Source of the DNA: Anaspis maculata
Taxonomy: Eukaryota; Arthropoda; Insecta; Coleoptera; Scraptiidae
NCBI GenBank assembly: GCA_949128115.1
Contig: OX421964.1
Span: forward strand, 52,492,601 to 52,556,600
Length of the DNA: 64,000 nucleotides
Reading direction: 5' to 3'
Part shown: positions 35,230 to 46,860 of the stretch, piece by piece
Layout of the letters: each line of letters opens with the position of its first letter
Numbering within the stretch: the first letter of the stretch is position 1
The notes under the pieces: model-generated
The model's database searches: none
Told to the model about the DNA's origin: nothing
Seen by the model: only the letters and a program-made list of their open reading frames with translations
Translations under genes and position numbers: made by a program

Positions 35230-36720
35230 AAAATTCTTTCACTCATCAATATTTTTTTGTTTGAGAGCGGGAGCTGGGAGCGGTGACTAATCAACAGTAG
35301 TCTATTCTTTCCCATTTTTAGTCGGCTATCCATATAGCGAAATAATTAGATCGCTATGTCATGTCTTCGAGTTTGTGTTTTCCATTTATCTCTTACTTTG
35401 AGGGCAGCGTGTGGGGGTGGCAGCATTCGGCAAAGTAACTGTTGCACAGTTTGAGTTAGAAGTTTCTAAATGTTCAAGGAAATATGACAATAAGTGAAAA
35501 TTGTGAAAGTTGAATTTATTTTGTTTGGGGGCGGGAGTTGGAGGCGGCGACTAATCAAAAGTGGCCTATCTCTTCCCATTTTTAGTCAGCTATCTATATA
35601 GCGGAACAATTAGATCGCTATGTCTTCAGGGTTATGTTTTACATTTATCTCTTACTTTGGGGGCGGCGTGTGGGAGCGGCAGAGTTTGGCAAAGAAATTC
35701 TTCCACAGTTTGAGTTGGAAGTTTCTGAATATTTGAGGTAACATTAAAATGTAAATCAGTGGAAATTATTGAAAGTTGCATTTTTTTCTTTTGGGGGTGG
35801 AAGTTGGAGGCGGCGCCATATCAAAAGTAGCCTATTCTTTCCCATTTTTAGTTAGCTATCCATATAGCGAAAGAATTAACTAGATCGTTATGTCTTCGGG
35901 TTTAAGTTTTTCATTCATCTTTCACTTTGATGGCAGCGTGTGGGGGCGGCAGCATTCGGCAAAGTAACTATTGCACAGTTTGAGTTGGAAGTTTCTAAAT
36001 GTAAGGGAAATATGACAATCAGTGAAAATCGTGAAAGTTGCATTTTTTTGTTTGGAGGCAGCAGCTGGAGGCGGCGGCTAATTAAAAGTGGCCTATCTTT
36101 TTCCAATTTCAGTCAGCTATCAATATAGTGAAAGAATTAGATCGCTATGTCTTCAGGTTCGTGTTTTACATTTATCTCTCACTTTGGGGGCGGCGTGTGG
36201 GAGCGGCAGAGTTTGGCAAAGAAATTCTTGCACAGTTTGAGTCAAGAGTTTCTAAATGTTCGAGGTAACAATTAAATGTAAATCAGTGGAAATTATTGAA
36301 AGTTGCACTTTTTTCTTTTGGGGGTGGAAGTTGGAGGCGGCGCCATATCAAAAGTAGCCTATTCTTTTCCATTTTTAGTTAGCTATCCATATAGCGAAAA
36401 ACTTAGATCGCTATGTCTTCGGGTTCATGTTTTTCATTTATCTCTTACTTTGGGGGCGGCGTGTGGGAGCGGCAACGTTTGGCTGAGCAAATGTTGCACA
36501 ATTTGAGTTGGCAGTTCCTAAATGTTAAAGGGAACAGCTAAATCAGTAACATTTGTGAGAGTTGCACTTTTTATCGTTTGGGGGCGGAATCTGGGGGCGG
36601 CGACTAACCAAAAGTAGCCTATCCTTTCCCATTTTTAGTCAGCTATTTATATACCGAAAGAATCAGATCGCTATGTCTTCGGGTTTATGTTTTTCATTTT
36701 AAACTGATTGGGGGCGGTTT
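35230..36720 (+). repeat. Six tandem ~263-bp units with dimeric higher-order structure
   Basis: The marker YCCATTTTTAGTYRGCTAT recurs at 35311, 35575, 35841, 36102, 36368 and 36628, a spacing of 260-266. Each unit holds GGGGGCGG-type G runs, a TAGATCGCTATGTCTTC word and CACAGTTTGAGT. Units 2 and 4 share CAGAGTTTGGCAAAGAAATT, while units 3 and 5 share GGGGGTGGAAGTTGGAGGCG and GCCATATCAAAAGTAGCC. The true repeat is therefore a dimer of about 527 bp, implying amplification of a pre-existing pair. Confidence 0.85.
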
Positions 36721-37005
36721 TTAGCAGTTTTTCCATGTTGGCGGCGCATATTGAAGACGGAATGTTTCTTGGCTTACGTTTATAAGTAGCAACTATGTAT
36801 TATTCAAAAAATGAGAACACTAGAGCATCAGGTCTGGTAGAAAGTGCAGTATTATGTTATTTCAAGTTTATCGGGGGCGGATTTCTCTATGTTGGCGGCG
36901 CAATATGGACATCCAATATAGCCTAGCCCTCCTTTGGAAGTGGGAGCTATGTAACAGCGAAAAAACTAGAAAGCTAGGTCGTCTAGTTTGGGAGGAGTTC
37001 GAGGA

Positions 37006-37035
37006 ACGGACGGACGGACGGACGGACGGACGGAC
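37006..37035 (+). repeat. (GGAC)n microsatellite at the 3' end of family B copy 1
   Basis: About seven GGAC units immediately followed by AAAGC, exactly as in copy 2 (41911-41945). Confidence 0.9.
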
Positions 37036-37205
37036 AAAGCGGTTGCAATAGCGATTTTCATCAAGATGGAAAATGCGCTAAAATAGACAATGACGTCATA
37101 GGGGCAAATTTTCACAGGCTATCTGTAGCTACTCACGGGCATACCTCTGTACCTGATTGCTGATTCTGTTGCCGTTGAGACGACGACGGTTTCAAGCCTG
37201 CCATA

Positions 37206-38252
37206 TACAGGGTGGTCCGACTTTTATGTCATTAAATTTAAGGATCGATAGAGAATGAAAAATGAAGGGGATTTTCTCCAGAAAACATATTTGAGAAATG
37301 CCTAATAACAGAGATACAGCCCTTCAAAGTTGGAAATAAATAATCGTTTTTTTCGCATAACTTTTGAACCGTTCAACCGATTTAATTATAAATAGAACCA
37401 AAGGTTCACTGAAATTATCCCCTGTCGAACAATCATAACATGTTCTATAAAAAAGTATCAGGGGCTTAGACATTAGGGAGTGACCCCACTTTTCCCCCCT
37501 ATTTTTCACCTCCCTAGTTATTTTTGGAAACTGTTCATAATTTTGAATTCTACGTTATATTTAGAAGAAAAAGTCACTCTTGCAAAATTTTGATTAGAGG
37601 CTTCGTTTAGGAGATATTTGGGTCCGAAACTTTACGAAACATCCCGAAATCGCCACTTTCAAAGGTCTAAAAATTAAAATTCAAAAAAACTCATGATTTC
37701 TCAGCTGGAATAGGTTTTCTAGAATTTCTAAGTTGATTAACCACCATTTTTTTCATAACACGTGAAATTTTCAGGAGAAAAACAATTTGGGTTCTGGAAA
37801 GTGGCGATTTCGGGATGTTTCCCAAAATTTCAAACTCGAATATCTCCTAAACGAAGCCTCTAATCAAAATTTTGCAAGAGTGACTTTTTCTTCTAAATTG
37901 AACGTAGAATTCAAAATTATGAACAGTTTCCATAAATAACTAGGGGGGTGAAAAATAGGGGGGGAAAAGTGGGGTCACCCCCTAATGTCTAAGCCCCTGA
38001 TACTTTTTTATGGAACATGTTATGACTGTTCGACAGGGGATAACTTCAGTGAATCTTTGGTTCTATTTTGAATGAAATCGGTTGAACGGTTCAAAAGTTA
38101 TGCGGAAAAAAAGATTATTTATTTCCAACTTTGAAGGACTGTAACTCTGTTATTAGGCATTTCTCAAATATGTTTTCTGGAGAAAGTCCCCTTCATTTTT
38201 CATTTTCTATTGATTCTTAAATTTAATGACATAAAACGAGGACCACCCTGTA
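37206..38252. mobile_element. 1.05-kb foldback with TACAGGGTGGTCC ends
   Basis: The arms are about 480-500 bp and very similar. TACAGGGTGGTCCGACTTTT and GATACAGCCCTTCAAAGTTG on the left reappear inverted at the right, ending GGACCACCCTGTA. TA dinucleotides lie directly outside both ends, compatible with TA target-site choice as in Tc1/mariner-type elements, though no transposase remains. A central loop of about 60 nt (near 37710-37770) separates the arms. Confidence 0.8.
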
Positions 38253-38259
38253 TATAACT

Positions 38260-38920
38260 GATTGTTTGAAGACAATGACGTTTGTCAAAACGACAATAGC
38301 AATATCAAGACCATGGGAACGTGATGGGTGAAAATCGAAGGTGAAAATCAAGGTGAAAACATCTTCCCAAGTGACGTCACGATAATATTTTCAAAACGTT
38401 TCAACGGCTGATCGGACTCGTCTAGAAAACTTGGATTATTCCATATACTCTCAAACTACCTTCACCATGAGTTAGTCAAATAAAATATAGACTCGATTTT
38501 TGTGTTGTGGTTTCCTTTAACACGGGATCAAATTTTTGAAGTAAGATAAAATGTGAACCCAGTTACGTCAAGGGAAGATTATGATAGAAACACATCAAAA
38601 TATGACTCCAAGCGATTATTTTAACACCAAAACACAGATAAGACAGCTGTCATTTTGGCTTGTAAAACACATCTAATCGGAACTGTCGGATCTTTCCTTT
38701 GTAATTAAAAATAAGCGACAAAAGCATATTACCCCAACTTTGTTTCTGTATACAATATAATGACTTGGAGCCACATTTTGTACTCCCATCCAAATCTCTC
38801 CTTGAAATAAGTGGGTTTGCATTTTATTCCACTTCAAAAATTTGATACCATCGCACCTTTGTGCAATCAGGCGTAAGTGCCAGGAAAGAAATTGAAGAAA
38901 GAAAAGAATTTTCCTTATTT
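38260..38920. other. No gene recognised
   Basis: AT-rich low-copy DNA. It includes GTGACGTCACGATAAT near 38371, a CRE-like palindrome, with no adjoining ORF. Confidence 0.4.
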
Positions 38921-40161
38921 TCCTTATTTCAAAATAGCCGACATATTAAAATTCAAGATGGCCAAAACAACTGAAAATAGGCCTTCATTTGTTCTCGTTG
39001 CTTTTTTATTGAAAGTTACCAGAAAGTTAAAACCAATAATGCATTATGAAAGAATAGACCTTTCTTGTCAATTCAAGACCACAACCAGTGAAATCGGGTC
39101 ATCGGGCTGAGGAGCTATTGTGAGTTGAAGCGAAGCCGTTTTTCTCATTTCCGCATAATTGATCCAAATTTAGGTATCCTGCCCGCCAATCCGCCATTTG
39201 CTCATTTCTCAACCGATTTTCTCAAATTTGGTATCAATGACTAGACAATTGGACAGGCTATCTTTTCCATATGAGAGAATGACGTACATGTCATTATCCA
39301 AGATGGCGAAAGCAATTGAAAATAGAATTTTTTTTGTCCTAATTGCTTTTTAATAGAAATAAGCAGAAAGTCAAAACCAATAATTATTATGAACGAATAG
39401 ACCTTCCTTGACAATCCAAGACTGCAACCAATGGAATCGGGTGATCTGCTGAGGAGCTACAGCGAGTTGAAGCGAAGCCTACCTACTATACCGGTTCCTT
39501 CATTCCCGCATAAATGACCCAAATTTAGGAATCCTGCCCGCTATATCCTTATTTTCTAACCGATTTTTTCCAATTTGACATCAATGGTCAGCCAAATGGG
39601 CAAGCTGCCATTTTCATGTAAGAAAATGGCCAACGTGTCAAAATTCAAGATGACGGAAACTATTGAAAATGAGCCTTATTCGTCCTAGTTGGAATAGAAA
39701 AACGGAAAGTAAGCTTCGCTTCAACTGGCCGTAGCTCCTCATCAGATGAACCGATTTGATTGTTTGCTGTCTTGAATTGTCAAAGAAGGTCTATTCCTTC
39801 ATAACAATTATTGGTTTTGACTTTCCGCTCATTTTTATTAAAAAGCAATGAGGACAAAAGAAATTCTATTTTCAACTGCTTCCGCCATCTTGGATTTTGA
39901 CAGGTCTGACATTTTGTCATATTTTTAAGGTAGCCTGTCCAATTGGCTAGCTATTGATACCAAATTTGAGTACATCGGTTGAGAAATGAGCATATGGCGA
40001 ATTGGCGAGCAGGATACCTAAATTTGGGTCAATTATGCGGAAATTAAAACAAGCGAATACGCCTCATGGGCATGAGGCTCAGTAGCGCACTTCCTTTTTG
40101 GAGGATTAGTGAAAGCAAGATGTTAAGTAATTAGGGTTCTACCGTCTTGGGCAAATAATTC

Positions 40162-40556
40162 CAATATGGCGGCCAAAATATCGACAGAATCATGAAATTC
40201 GGCTTGAAAATCAGAATGATTGTACTAGACAAGGGTAAGTTCCAAGTTTCATGAAAATCGTTCCACTAATAAGAGATTTCAATATGACGGCCAAGATTGC
40301 GGCAGAATTATGAAACTCAGCTTGAAAATAGGAATGATCGTACGAGACAAGCATAACTCTCAAGTTTCTTGAAAATCCTTCCACTTATAAGATATTTCAA
40401 TATGGCGGCCAAGATGGTAGGGCAATCATGAAATTTGGCTTGAAAATAAGAATGATCGTACTAGACAAGGGTAAGTTTCAAGTTTCATGACAATCGTTCC
40501 ACTAATATGAAATTTCAATATGGCAGCCAAGATGGCGGCCGAATTATGAAAGCCAA
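40162..40556 (+). repeat. 118-bp tandem repeat, about 3.3 units
   Basis: CAATATGRCGGCC starts at 40162, 40280, 40398 and 40516, exactly 118 nt apart. Each unit continues through TTATGAAA, CTTGAAAA, AATGATCGTACTAGACAAG and TTTCATGAAAATC. It is related to the degenerate units at 23673-23930. Confidence 0.9.
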
Positions 40557-40826
40557 TCTGCCTATTTGGTCCTTGAGAACCTAAGCTATCCACCGGATAA
40601 AGTTCAATCTTCAAGGGCTGTAGCTTTAGTTCCCGAGAAGAAGTTCAACTTCATCGAAGTGCACAGGAGATCTCTGTTTTTTGAGAATGATGATAACGAT
40701 GTATGGATAACAAAAATAGTGCCCATTGGCCACCCTTGGGGACATCAGCTATTAATCGGAAGAAAGTTCCAAGACTCTTGTTTCAATTCTCGAGAAGGAG
40801 TACAGCATCTTAATTTCTGCACGGAC

Positions 40827-40850
40827 TCGGACAGACAGACAGACAGACAA
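40827..40850 (+). repeat. (GACA)n microsatellite
   Basis: CGGACAGACAGACAGACAAA-type tract within family B copy 2, of the same RGAC class as the 3' (GGAC)n. Confidence 0.85.
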
Positions 40851-42936
40851 ACCGGCCTCATAAGCGTCATTCTGTTACTTATATAAAAAAAATGTTCTTC
40901 AACTGATTTCGACCTCCTGAACACGAATATCGGGTTCAGTTTTGAATTGGAACATTTCTTTTTTATCGAAAAACCGAAAAAATGGTAGCCTGTCACATGA
41001 TTTTTAGTGATACCTACCTACTTTTTTTTTGTTATTGAGCGAACATGTTTCATAATTTGAGTGCCATTATCCTTTAGGTACCTAGTATTGGCTATTTCAA
41101 AATGGTCAATTACTATTTCGGCACGTCTGATTTTAAATTTGTAGGGTCGTGTAATATGCGCCGAGCCGTGGCTTTTCGGTCGTTTTCAAAAATTGATAAC
41201 AATTGACCCGACGGTCGGATCGAAGTGGGGTTTTTGTCAAAAGAAAGTTCAAATTGTTCTCTAAATATAATGCCGTACATGCAGTGATGTATTCCATAAG
41301 GAAATTGTAGTTGCCTGCATATCGCAACTTTCTACATCTTACCGCGAATGCCAGCACTTGATCGGCGAAGCCGCCCAACACCAAAATGTTATTTTTGTAA
41401 TTGTTCATGATTATTTCGGCAAAATTTTTCTTGATTCGCGTACCAAGGCCATGAGCTACCCATTCGAGTTGAAATATTTTCTGTATTGAATTTCGTTTTG
41501 TTCGGAGGAAAGGATATCAAGCACCAGCAAGCAACGAATAAATCATTTGCGGCCGAGCCGTAGTTTCGGAGTCATTTTCAAAAATTAATAACTATTGGCC
41601 TGCACCTCGCACCGATGTGAAATTTTCATTAAAATAAAGTTCAAATCATCCTCTAAATATAACTCCGCATATGTATTATGGTAAAATGATAGAATCGGGT
41701 ACTTCCTCGCATGTGATAACTTTCGAGATCAGGCCGGCTTCTGAAATGCAGCGTTCAACGGCGATGCCGCGTCACACAAAATTGTTATTATTGTCATTGT
41801 TTATTATTATTTCGTCGAGATTTTTCTTGGTTCGGGATACAAGGTCATGAGCTACCCAATGGAGTAAAAAAATTTCGCAAAAACCTTTTCGTCTAGGACT
41901 AGATGCTGTGACGGACGGATGGACGGACGGACGGACGGACGGACAAAGCGAGGACAAAAGCGCCTTCCCGTTTGGAGAAGTGCGCTAAAAACGGAAAGTA
42001 GGCTTCGCTTCAACTCTCAATAGCTCCTCAGCAGATAACCCGATTTCATTGGTTGTGGTCTTCAATTGACAATGAAGGTCTAATCCTTCATAATACATTA
42101 TTGGTTTTGACTTTCTGGTAACTTTCAATAAAAAGCAACGAGAACAAAAGAAAGCCTATTTTCAATTGTCTCTGCCATCTTGAATTTTGGTATGTCGGCC
42201 ATTTTGAAATACAGACATGATAGCCTATTCAATTTACTATCCAATGCTGAAAAGTTCAATAAAATCGGTGGAGAAATAAAAAATTTAGAAGAAAAAATTC
42301 AGAGCACGGTTTTTTATAGCCCGCAACCGGTACATTTTTGAACTTTTTATGGCACTATTCAAGCATTTTCTTAAACTGAAGCATTGGACATTAATTTTAT
42401 AAGAGTCTGAAGATATCGTTCGGTAAAAAAATTCGAATTCGGTACCAAGCACAAATCGTTCTGTTCATACCTACTACATGATATTTAGCCGGCAAGCAAG
42501 CAGGTGGCAGATTATAACCACTTTGAACAATAATTCTTTTGGCAAGTATGGAGAAAGCTCGAAAATTGGCTGTCATTACGGCGTATTATTATTAATTGAA
42601 AGTTTGCATAATGAGATAATTGTACACAACAAATTGGAAAATTGCAGTTTCGCGAAACTTTCAATTTACATAATATCTCATTCAAGAATACCCATACCTA
42701 CGCTGGCTGATGCTGAGGATCACTTGGAAAATCAGCATTTTGTTCACTCGTTCAGTCGTAGATAAGTAAAATGCCTAGCAATCATTCCGGTTTGGGGGAA
42801 GATCAGTCCCTGGACTGAACCCTGCCGATTGTTCTTTATATTGACCACCTAGTAATTCATTTCATTACTAAACATTTCCTGACCAATAATCGACTTTGGG
42901 GTTGGGGTTTCCCAATATATTCGCACATGTAGATGA

Positions 42937-44176
42937 TACAGGGTGATTCACCACCAAATGGACATAGCCTAAGGGTAGTTCCAGTTTTTACAGGCAAACC
43001 AGGATCTGGCTTTGAAATTTTTCTAACGCTGTTTGTTTTGAAGTTACAGGGTGATTCATGTATTTTGTCGATTTTTTTGATAAGCCATATCTTTAGAACG
43101 ATTCAATGGATTCAACTGAAATTTTGTGGGTTAATTCTCTCAATAATAGCTGACACATCGCTTCATCAAGCAGTTCGAAATTTTCAGGGCCGACCTTGAT
43201 AAAAAAATCTTCAAAGCTTTTTTTTGAAAGACGTTCTGTATGCATATTTTTTAAAATTCATTTTTAAATTCAGAAACTACATAAAACATGCTATGATATC
43301 GCAAAAAAAATTGCTTGGCACCATTGCGTTGTCAATAAATATTTGATGATCTTGAAAATTTTCGAGGTTAGGATTTTTTGTAAATTGATAATTTAAAATA
43401 TTCGCAAAAGATCTATCATGGCCTTCAATTTCAGATGTTTCGTCAAAAAAAATAAAAAAATAATAATTTTCACGTTTTCTCGTAACTAACTAGGAGCAAC
43501 TAAAAATTTCGTCAGAATTTTCGAAAAATTCATGTCACGTCTCTCAATTTCAGCTCAATGTGGGATAAAAGTGAAGTTGAGGGACATAACAAAAATTTTT
43601 TGAAAATTCTGATGAAATTTTTCTTTGCTAACTGAGAAAACGTGAAGAAATTTTTTTAATTTTTTTGACGAGACGGCCGAAATTTGAGGCCATAATAGAT
43701 CATTTGCGTATATTTTGAATTATCAGTTTACGAAAAACCCTAACCTCAAAAATCTTCAGAATTATCAAAATTTTATTGACAGCTCAATGGTGCCAAGCAA
43801 TTTTTTTTGCGATATCAAAAGCATGTTTTATGTGGTTTCTGAATATGTGAATGAATTTTGAAAAATATGCATACATAAGTCTTTTTTTGAAAAAACCTTT
43901 GAAGTTTTTTTTATCAAGGCCGGCCCTGGAAATTTTGAACTGCTTGATAAAGCGATGTGTCAGGTATCAATAAAAGACTCAACCCACGAAATTTCAACCG
44001 AATTCATTCGGTCGTTCTGAGGATACAGCTTGTCAAAAAATTTCACGAAATACATGAATCACCCTGTAGCTTCGAAACGAACAGCTTTAGAGAAATTCCA
44101 AAACCAGATCCTCGTTCGCCTGGGAAAACTGGACCTACCCTTAAGCTATGTCCATTTGGTGGTGAATCACCCTGTA
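42937..44176. mobile_element. 1.24-kb foldback with TACAGGGTGATTCACC ends
   Basis: The arms are about 580 bp. GATTCACCACCAAATGGACA and the inner motifs GCAGTTCGAAATTTTCAGGG and TTGCTTGGCACCATTG are mirrored in order to TGGTGAATCACCCTGTA. Each arm holds a second internal ACAGGGTGATTCATG, so the present unit looks like an element within an element, both using the same end. It is non-coding. Confidence 0.8.
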
Positions 44177-44620
44177 TAAAGGTCCGCTTCATGCCAGAAG
44201 TAGTTTTTGCTCAAGACCTCATGAGACAGACTGGATGGTAGGGTGAGAGTCGGAAATTCATGTAATACTAGAAAGATTTGGAAAATTAAAGTAACACTAA
44301 TTAGGTATTAACTATTTACTTATGAAAGGAGATAATTTTCCAAAAAATTAATGCATGACAATAATATTGTTACGAGACTCGCTGGAGATAGCGACGTGGG
44401 AATAAGACTCATCTGCAAAATTGGCGGAGGTGCCGTCCTTTCAGAGTGTGATAAGTTGTGAGCACAGGCAGGGTGAGCCAGATTTGAATTCAAGGCAAAG
44501 TAGGGAGATCAGCGAAATCTTAGTGCGATATGTTTGACGTGAGTAGTATAGCTATGAGGGTTCTGGCACACTTAAAGGTCATCTGCAGTAGCGCCACCTA
44601 CCGGCGCGCAGAGGAACTGA

Positions 44621-44765
44621 CATTACCGACATTTACAGAAACCTGTATTACCGGCATTTACAGAAATCTACCAACATTCACAGGAACCTGCATTATCGGC
44701 ATTAGCAGGAATCTACCGACATTCACAGGAATCCGTATTACCGGTGTTTACAGTAATCTATTGAT
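44621..44765 (+). repeat. 45-bp tandem minisatellite, three units
   Basis: Units ACCGACATTTACAGGAAYCT followed by GTATTACCGGCATTTACAG recur with about 45-nt spacing. Each itself shows an approximate half-unit. In one frame (44530-44817) the array translates as three 15-residue repeats starting LPTFT, but no family is recognised. Confidence 0.65.
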
Positions 44766-44829
44766 AGTGGCAGTAGCGCCACCTTCCAGTACAGCTGCGA
44801 AGCTCCATTTAGCATAGACACAAACCTAC

Positions 44830-45880
44830 ATTATCAACATCTTTTAGCACAGATACGAATCCGCATTACCATTAAATCTGGGGATCTATCACTAGGTGTA
44901 TGTCTGGTTGCATAGTTATCGATGAATGTGTTGGTGGAAAATCTAGTGACATTTATGTTTATCGAATCATATAGAAAAGAAGGAGCGTAGGGTTGCTTTC
45001 AACTACTTTCTCAAGGTCAAGCCATAGATGCAACTATCTCTGGGTCAAAAATTACGCATGCGTGGGAATAGAACAGCACATCCACTCAACTTTAGGAATG
45101 TATGGGAGAGGTTGATATGAAGAGAAATACACATTAGCTGTTATTGGTTAAAGTTTTATTTGGTTCAGATTAAACATTGTTATGCATACTTATTTTGATA
45201 TACACAGAACAATACATGCTCTTTATGTTTACTAGCAGTCGTTTTGATCCGATCCATCCCTTCAAGGGCCCCCAGTAATGAAAGAATTGGAATGGATCGG
45301 CAATCTAATAATCTCCACAAAGTATAAGAATGTCGTTTGGAAAACTCGATCCGGTATTAATTTCAATTGAAAAAATATAAAATACATAAGTATTTACATA
45401 GGTATGTAGGTAGGTACCTCGTGAATGTGATTTGAGGTAACTACGTGGCTCTAGAGTTCGTACGATATCATATTCTCTAATCAAAATAAGGCCGTAGGTT
45501 GAATTGAGATATTGACAGAATTGATATGAGTATTTCCAGTTGTGTGCTCGCCACCGTACTTATTGTATTTAGAATGTCACATTTAATTGAGGTGAAATCA
45601 AACCATTCAAAAAATTAACGAAGAATAATGTCAAAAATAAATTTCCAAACATAAAAATTTGATTATCAAACCAGTATAATATCATCGCTATACAATCAGC
45701 TGACATCTAGAACATTAAGCAACTGTTTCAGTCTCAATTGTCAAAAAACAAATTCTCTCTGGGCTTTAATCATCCACCCCTGCTTTCTTGCCTAATAGGT
45801 ACATAGGTAGGTATCTGGAAGTTGTGTCTACATTTGGGTGTGCGGCATTCGATTTTATTTTTGAATGGTAAACGTCCGTT
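44830..45880. other. No gene recognised
   Basis: Low-copy AT-rich sequence with no inverted repeats that I can identify. GTAGGTAGGTACCT-like words near 45410 are a recurrent simple motif of this genome. Confidence 0.4.
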
Positions 45881-45892
45881 GAAGAATATACC

Positions 45893-46100
45893 CAGGGCCG
45901 GGCCTGGCTTATTTGCCGCCTGCGTGCCACTGAAAAATTGCCGCCTCCCTCACCGGCAGTGGAGAGCCTCACCAAATGCGGGAATAAAAAGAATCCTTCG
46001 AAATTCAACTTTATTGTTATATTACCGCCCCTATGGCTTGCCGCCTGCCATACCCGCCAGCGCGCCGGAACGCACTGCACGCCTGCTAGGCCCGGCCCTG
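45893..46100. mobile_element. 208-bp hAT-type MITE with perfect 8-bp target duplication
   Basis: The termini CAGGGCCGGGCCT and AGGCCCGGCCCTG are 13-bp inverted repeats. AATATACC stands directly outside both ends, at 45885-45892 and 46101-46108. An 8-bp duplication with CAG...CTG ends is the hAT hallmark. Internally GC-rich with CCGCCTGC words; too short for a transposase. Confidence 0.9.
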
Positions 46101-46109
46101 AATATACCT

Positions 46110-46860
46110 TCCTATCCCTATAATAAAATACATCCGCTCAAATCTATTCAAGCCAAGTCGAGAACCATTCCTGTCGGGCCAACAGTACGACCACACGAAG
46201 AACAGTCCAGTGTCGGCGATTAGTAAAAAAAAAAATAGAACCGAACGCGGCGAACGCCGCAACAGCTTATTCTTCCATTTACTGGGACGACGCTGGTCGC
46301 CCCAAAGTCAGACAAAACAACGTTACAGGCGTTCGTTACAACCACTGATGCCACGAACCGATTTCACTCCCATGTGTGGTTCTGCGTTAGTTGTTTGTTG
46401 TGATCTAGGCGCAAGAATAGAAGTTTCACTTCAAAAATAAATAAATAAATGATCGGTAATCTAGTCGCCATTAGCGATACACTCATCCAAGCGATCTACA
46501 CTGGAGCAGCTAGAGATGCTTTCTCGTACTCATCGACTGAGAAAGGTGAACTTTGAGGCATTCGGAATTCCGCAAATCTGCGAGAAATCGGTTAAGGAAA
46601 TGTTCGAGTAACCACTCAGCGCTTTGTATCGAAACCCCGAGACGAGTCAAGAACTGGAGGAAGACCCTCAATATTTCTTCTTTCTCTTTTAGGCGCTTCT
46701 TTTCCTGTTCCTTAAGAAGATTTTACAATTTCTTTTGTGTCTTTCTAGAAGGTTTTTCTTTCTCCTACACAGATACAAAAGATTTTGTAAATTTACTGCA
46801 AATATCACGGGCAATTTTGCTTCACATGATAACCATAGTCCGGGCGCTAAGAGCCAAAAT
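46110..46860. other. No gene recognised
   Basis: Open frames at 46210-46440 and 46553-46993 are of ordinary composition and resemble no family that I know. The second runs into the palindrome arm at 46866 and is probably not genic. Confidence 0.35.

Larger units (their letters stand above)
35043..37080 (+). mobile_element. HINE/Helentron-like element family B, copy 1 (2.0 kb)
   Basis: A 5' leader (TTAACAAGTGAGTATGCC through GAGTCTCAG) precedes subterminal TAGCGCATTTTC at 35081-35092. The 3' end is a hairpin from TAGCGATTTTC (37049-37059) to GAAAATGCGCTA (37069-37080), and that last arm is the exact complement of the 5' motif. (GGAC)n lies at 37006-37035, just before the hairpin, and tandem units fill the body. 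These fit the Helentron-associated (DINE-1-like) plan. No helicase/Rep ORF is present. A 15-nt terminus of the 1540-2577 element occurs inside at 35196-35210. Confidence 0.65.
40046..41987 (+). mobile_element. HINE/Helentron-like element family B, copy 2 (1.94 kb)
   Basis: The leader (TTAAAACAAGCGAATACGCC through GAGGCTCAG) is homologous to copy 1's and is followed by TAGCGCACTTC (40083-40093). The 3' hairpin pairs AGCGCCTTCC (41959-41968) with GGAGAAGTGCGCT, ending at 41987; GAAGTGCGCTA (41977-41987) complements the 5' motif exactly. (GGAC)n lies at 41911-41945. The body has a 118-bp tandem array and differs from copy 1's body. No enzymatic ORF. Confidence 0.65.
38924..42216. repeat. Composite inverted repeat split by family B copy 2
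   Basis: Sequence at 38924-39135 (AAAATTCAAGATGGC, GTTCTCGTTGC, AAGTTACCAGAAAGT) returns inverted at 41988-42216. A closely related segment at 39140-39480 is itself inverted at 39690-40045, with GCGAAGCC and CTCCTCAGC words in each. The junction around 40046 and 41988 is the empty-site sequence CGGAAA...AAACGG. This shows family B copy 2 landed inside an existing foldback. Confidence 0.65.

Noticed and set aside
35230..36720. CRISPR array
   Set aside because: Units are 263 bp and contiguous without short repeats and unique spacers, and the DNA is eukaryotic.
44530..44817. Repeat protein with 15-residue units
   Set aside because: The 45-bp minisatellite is a multiple of three by construction, and there is no start context, domain or conservation.
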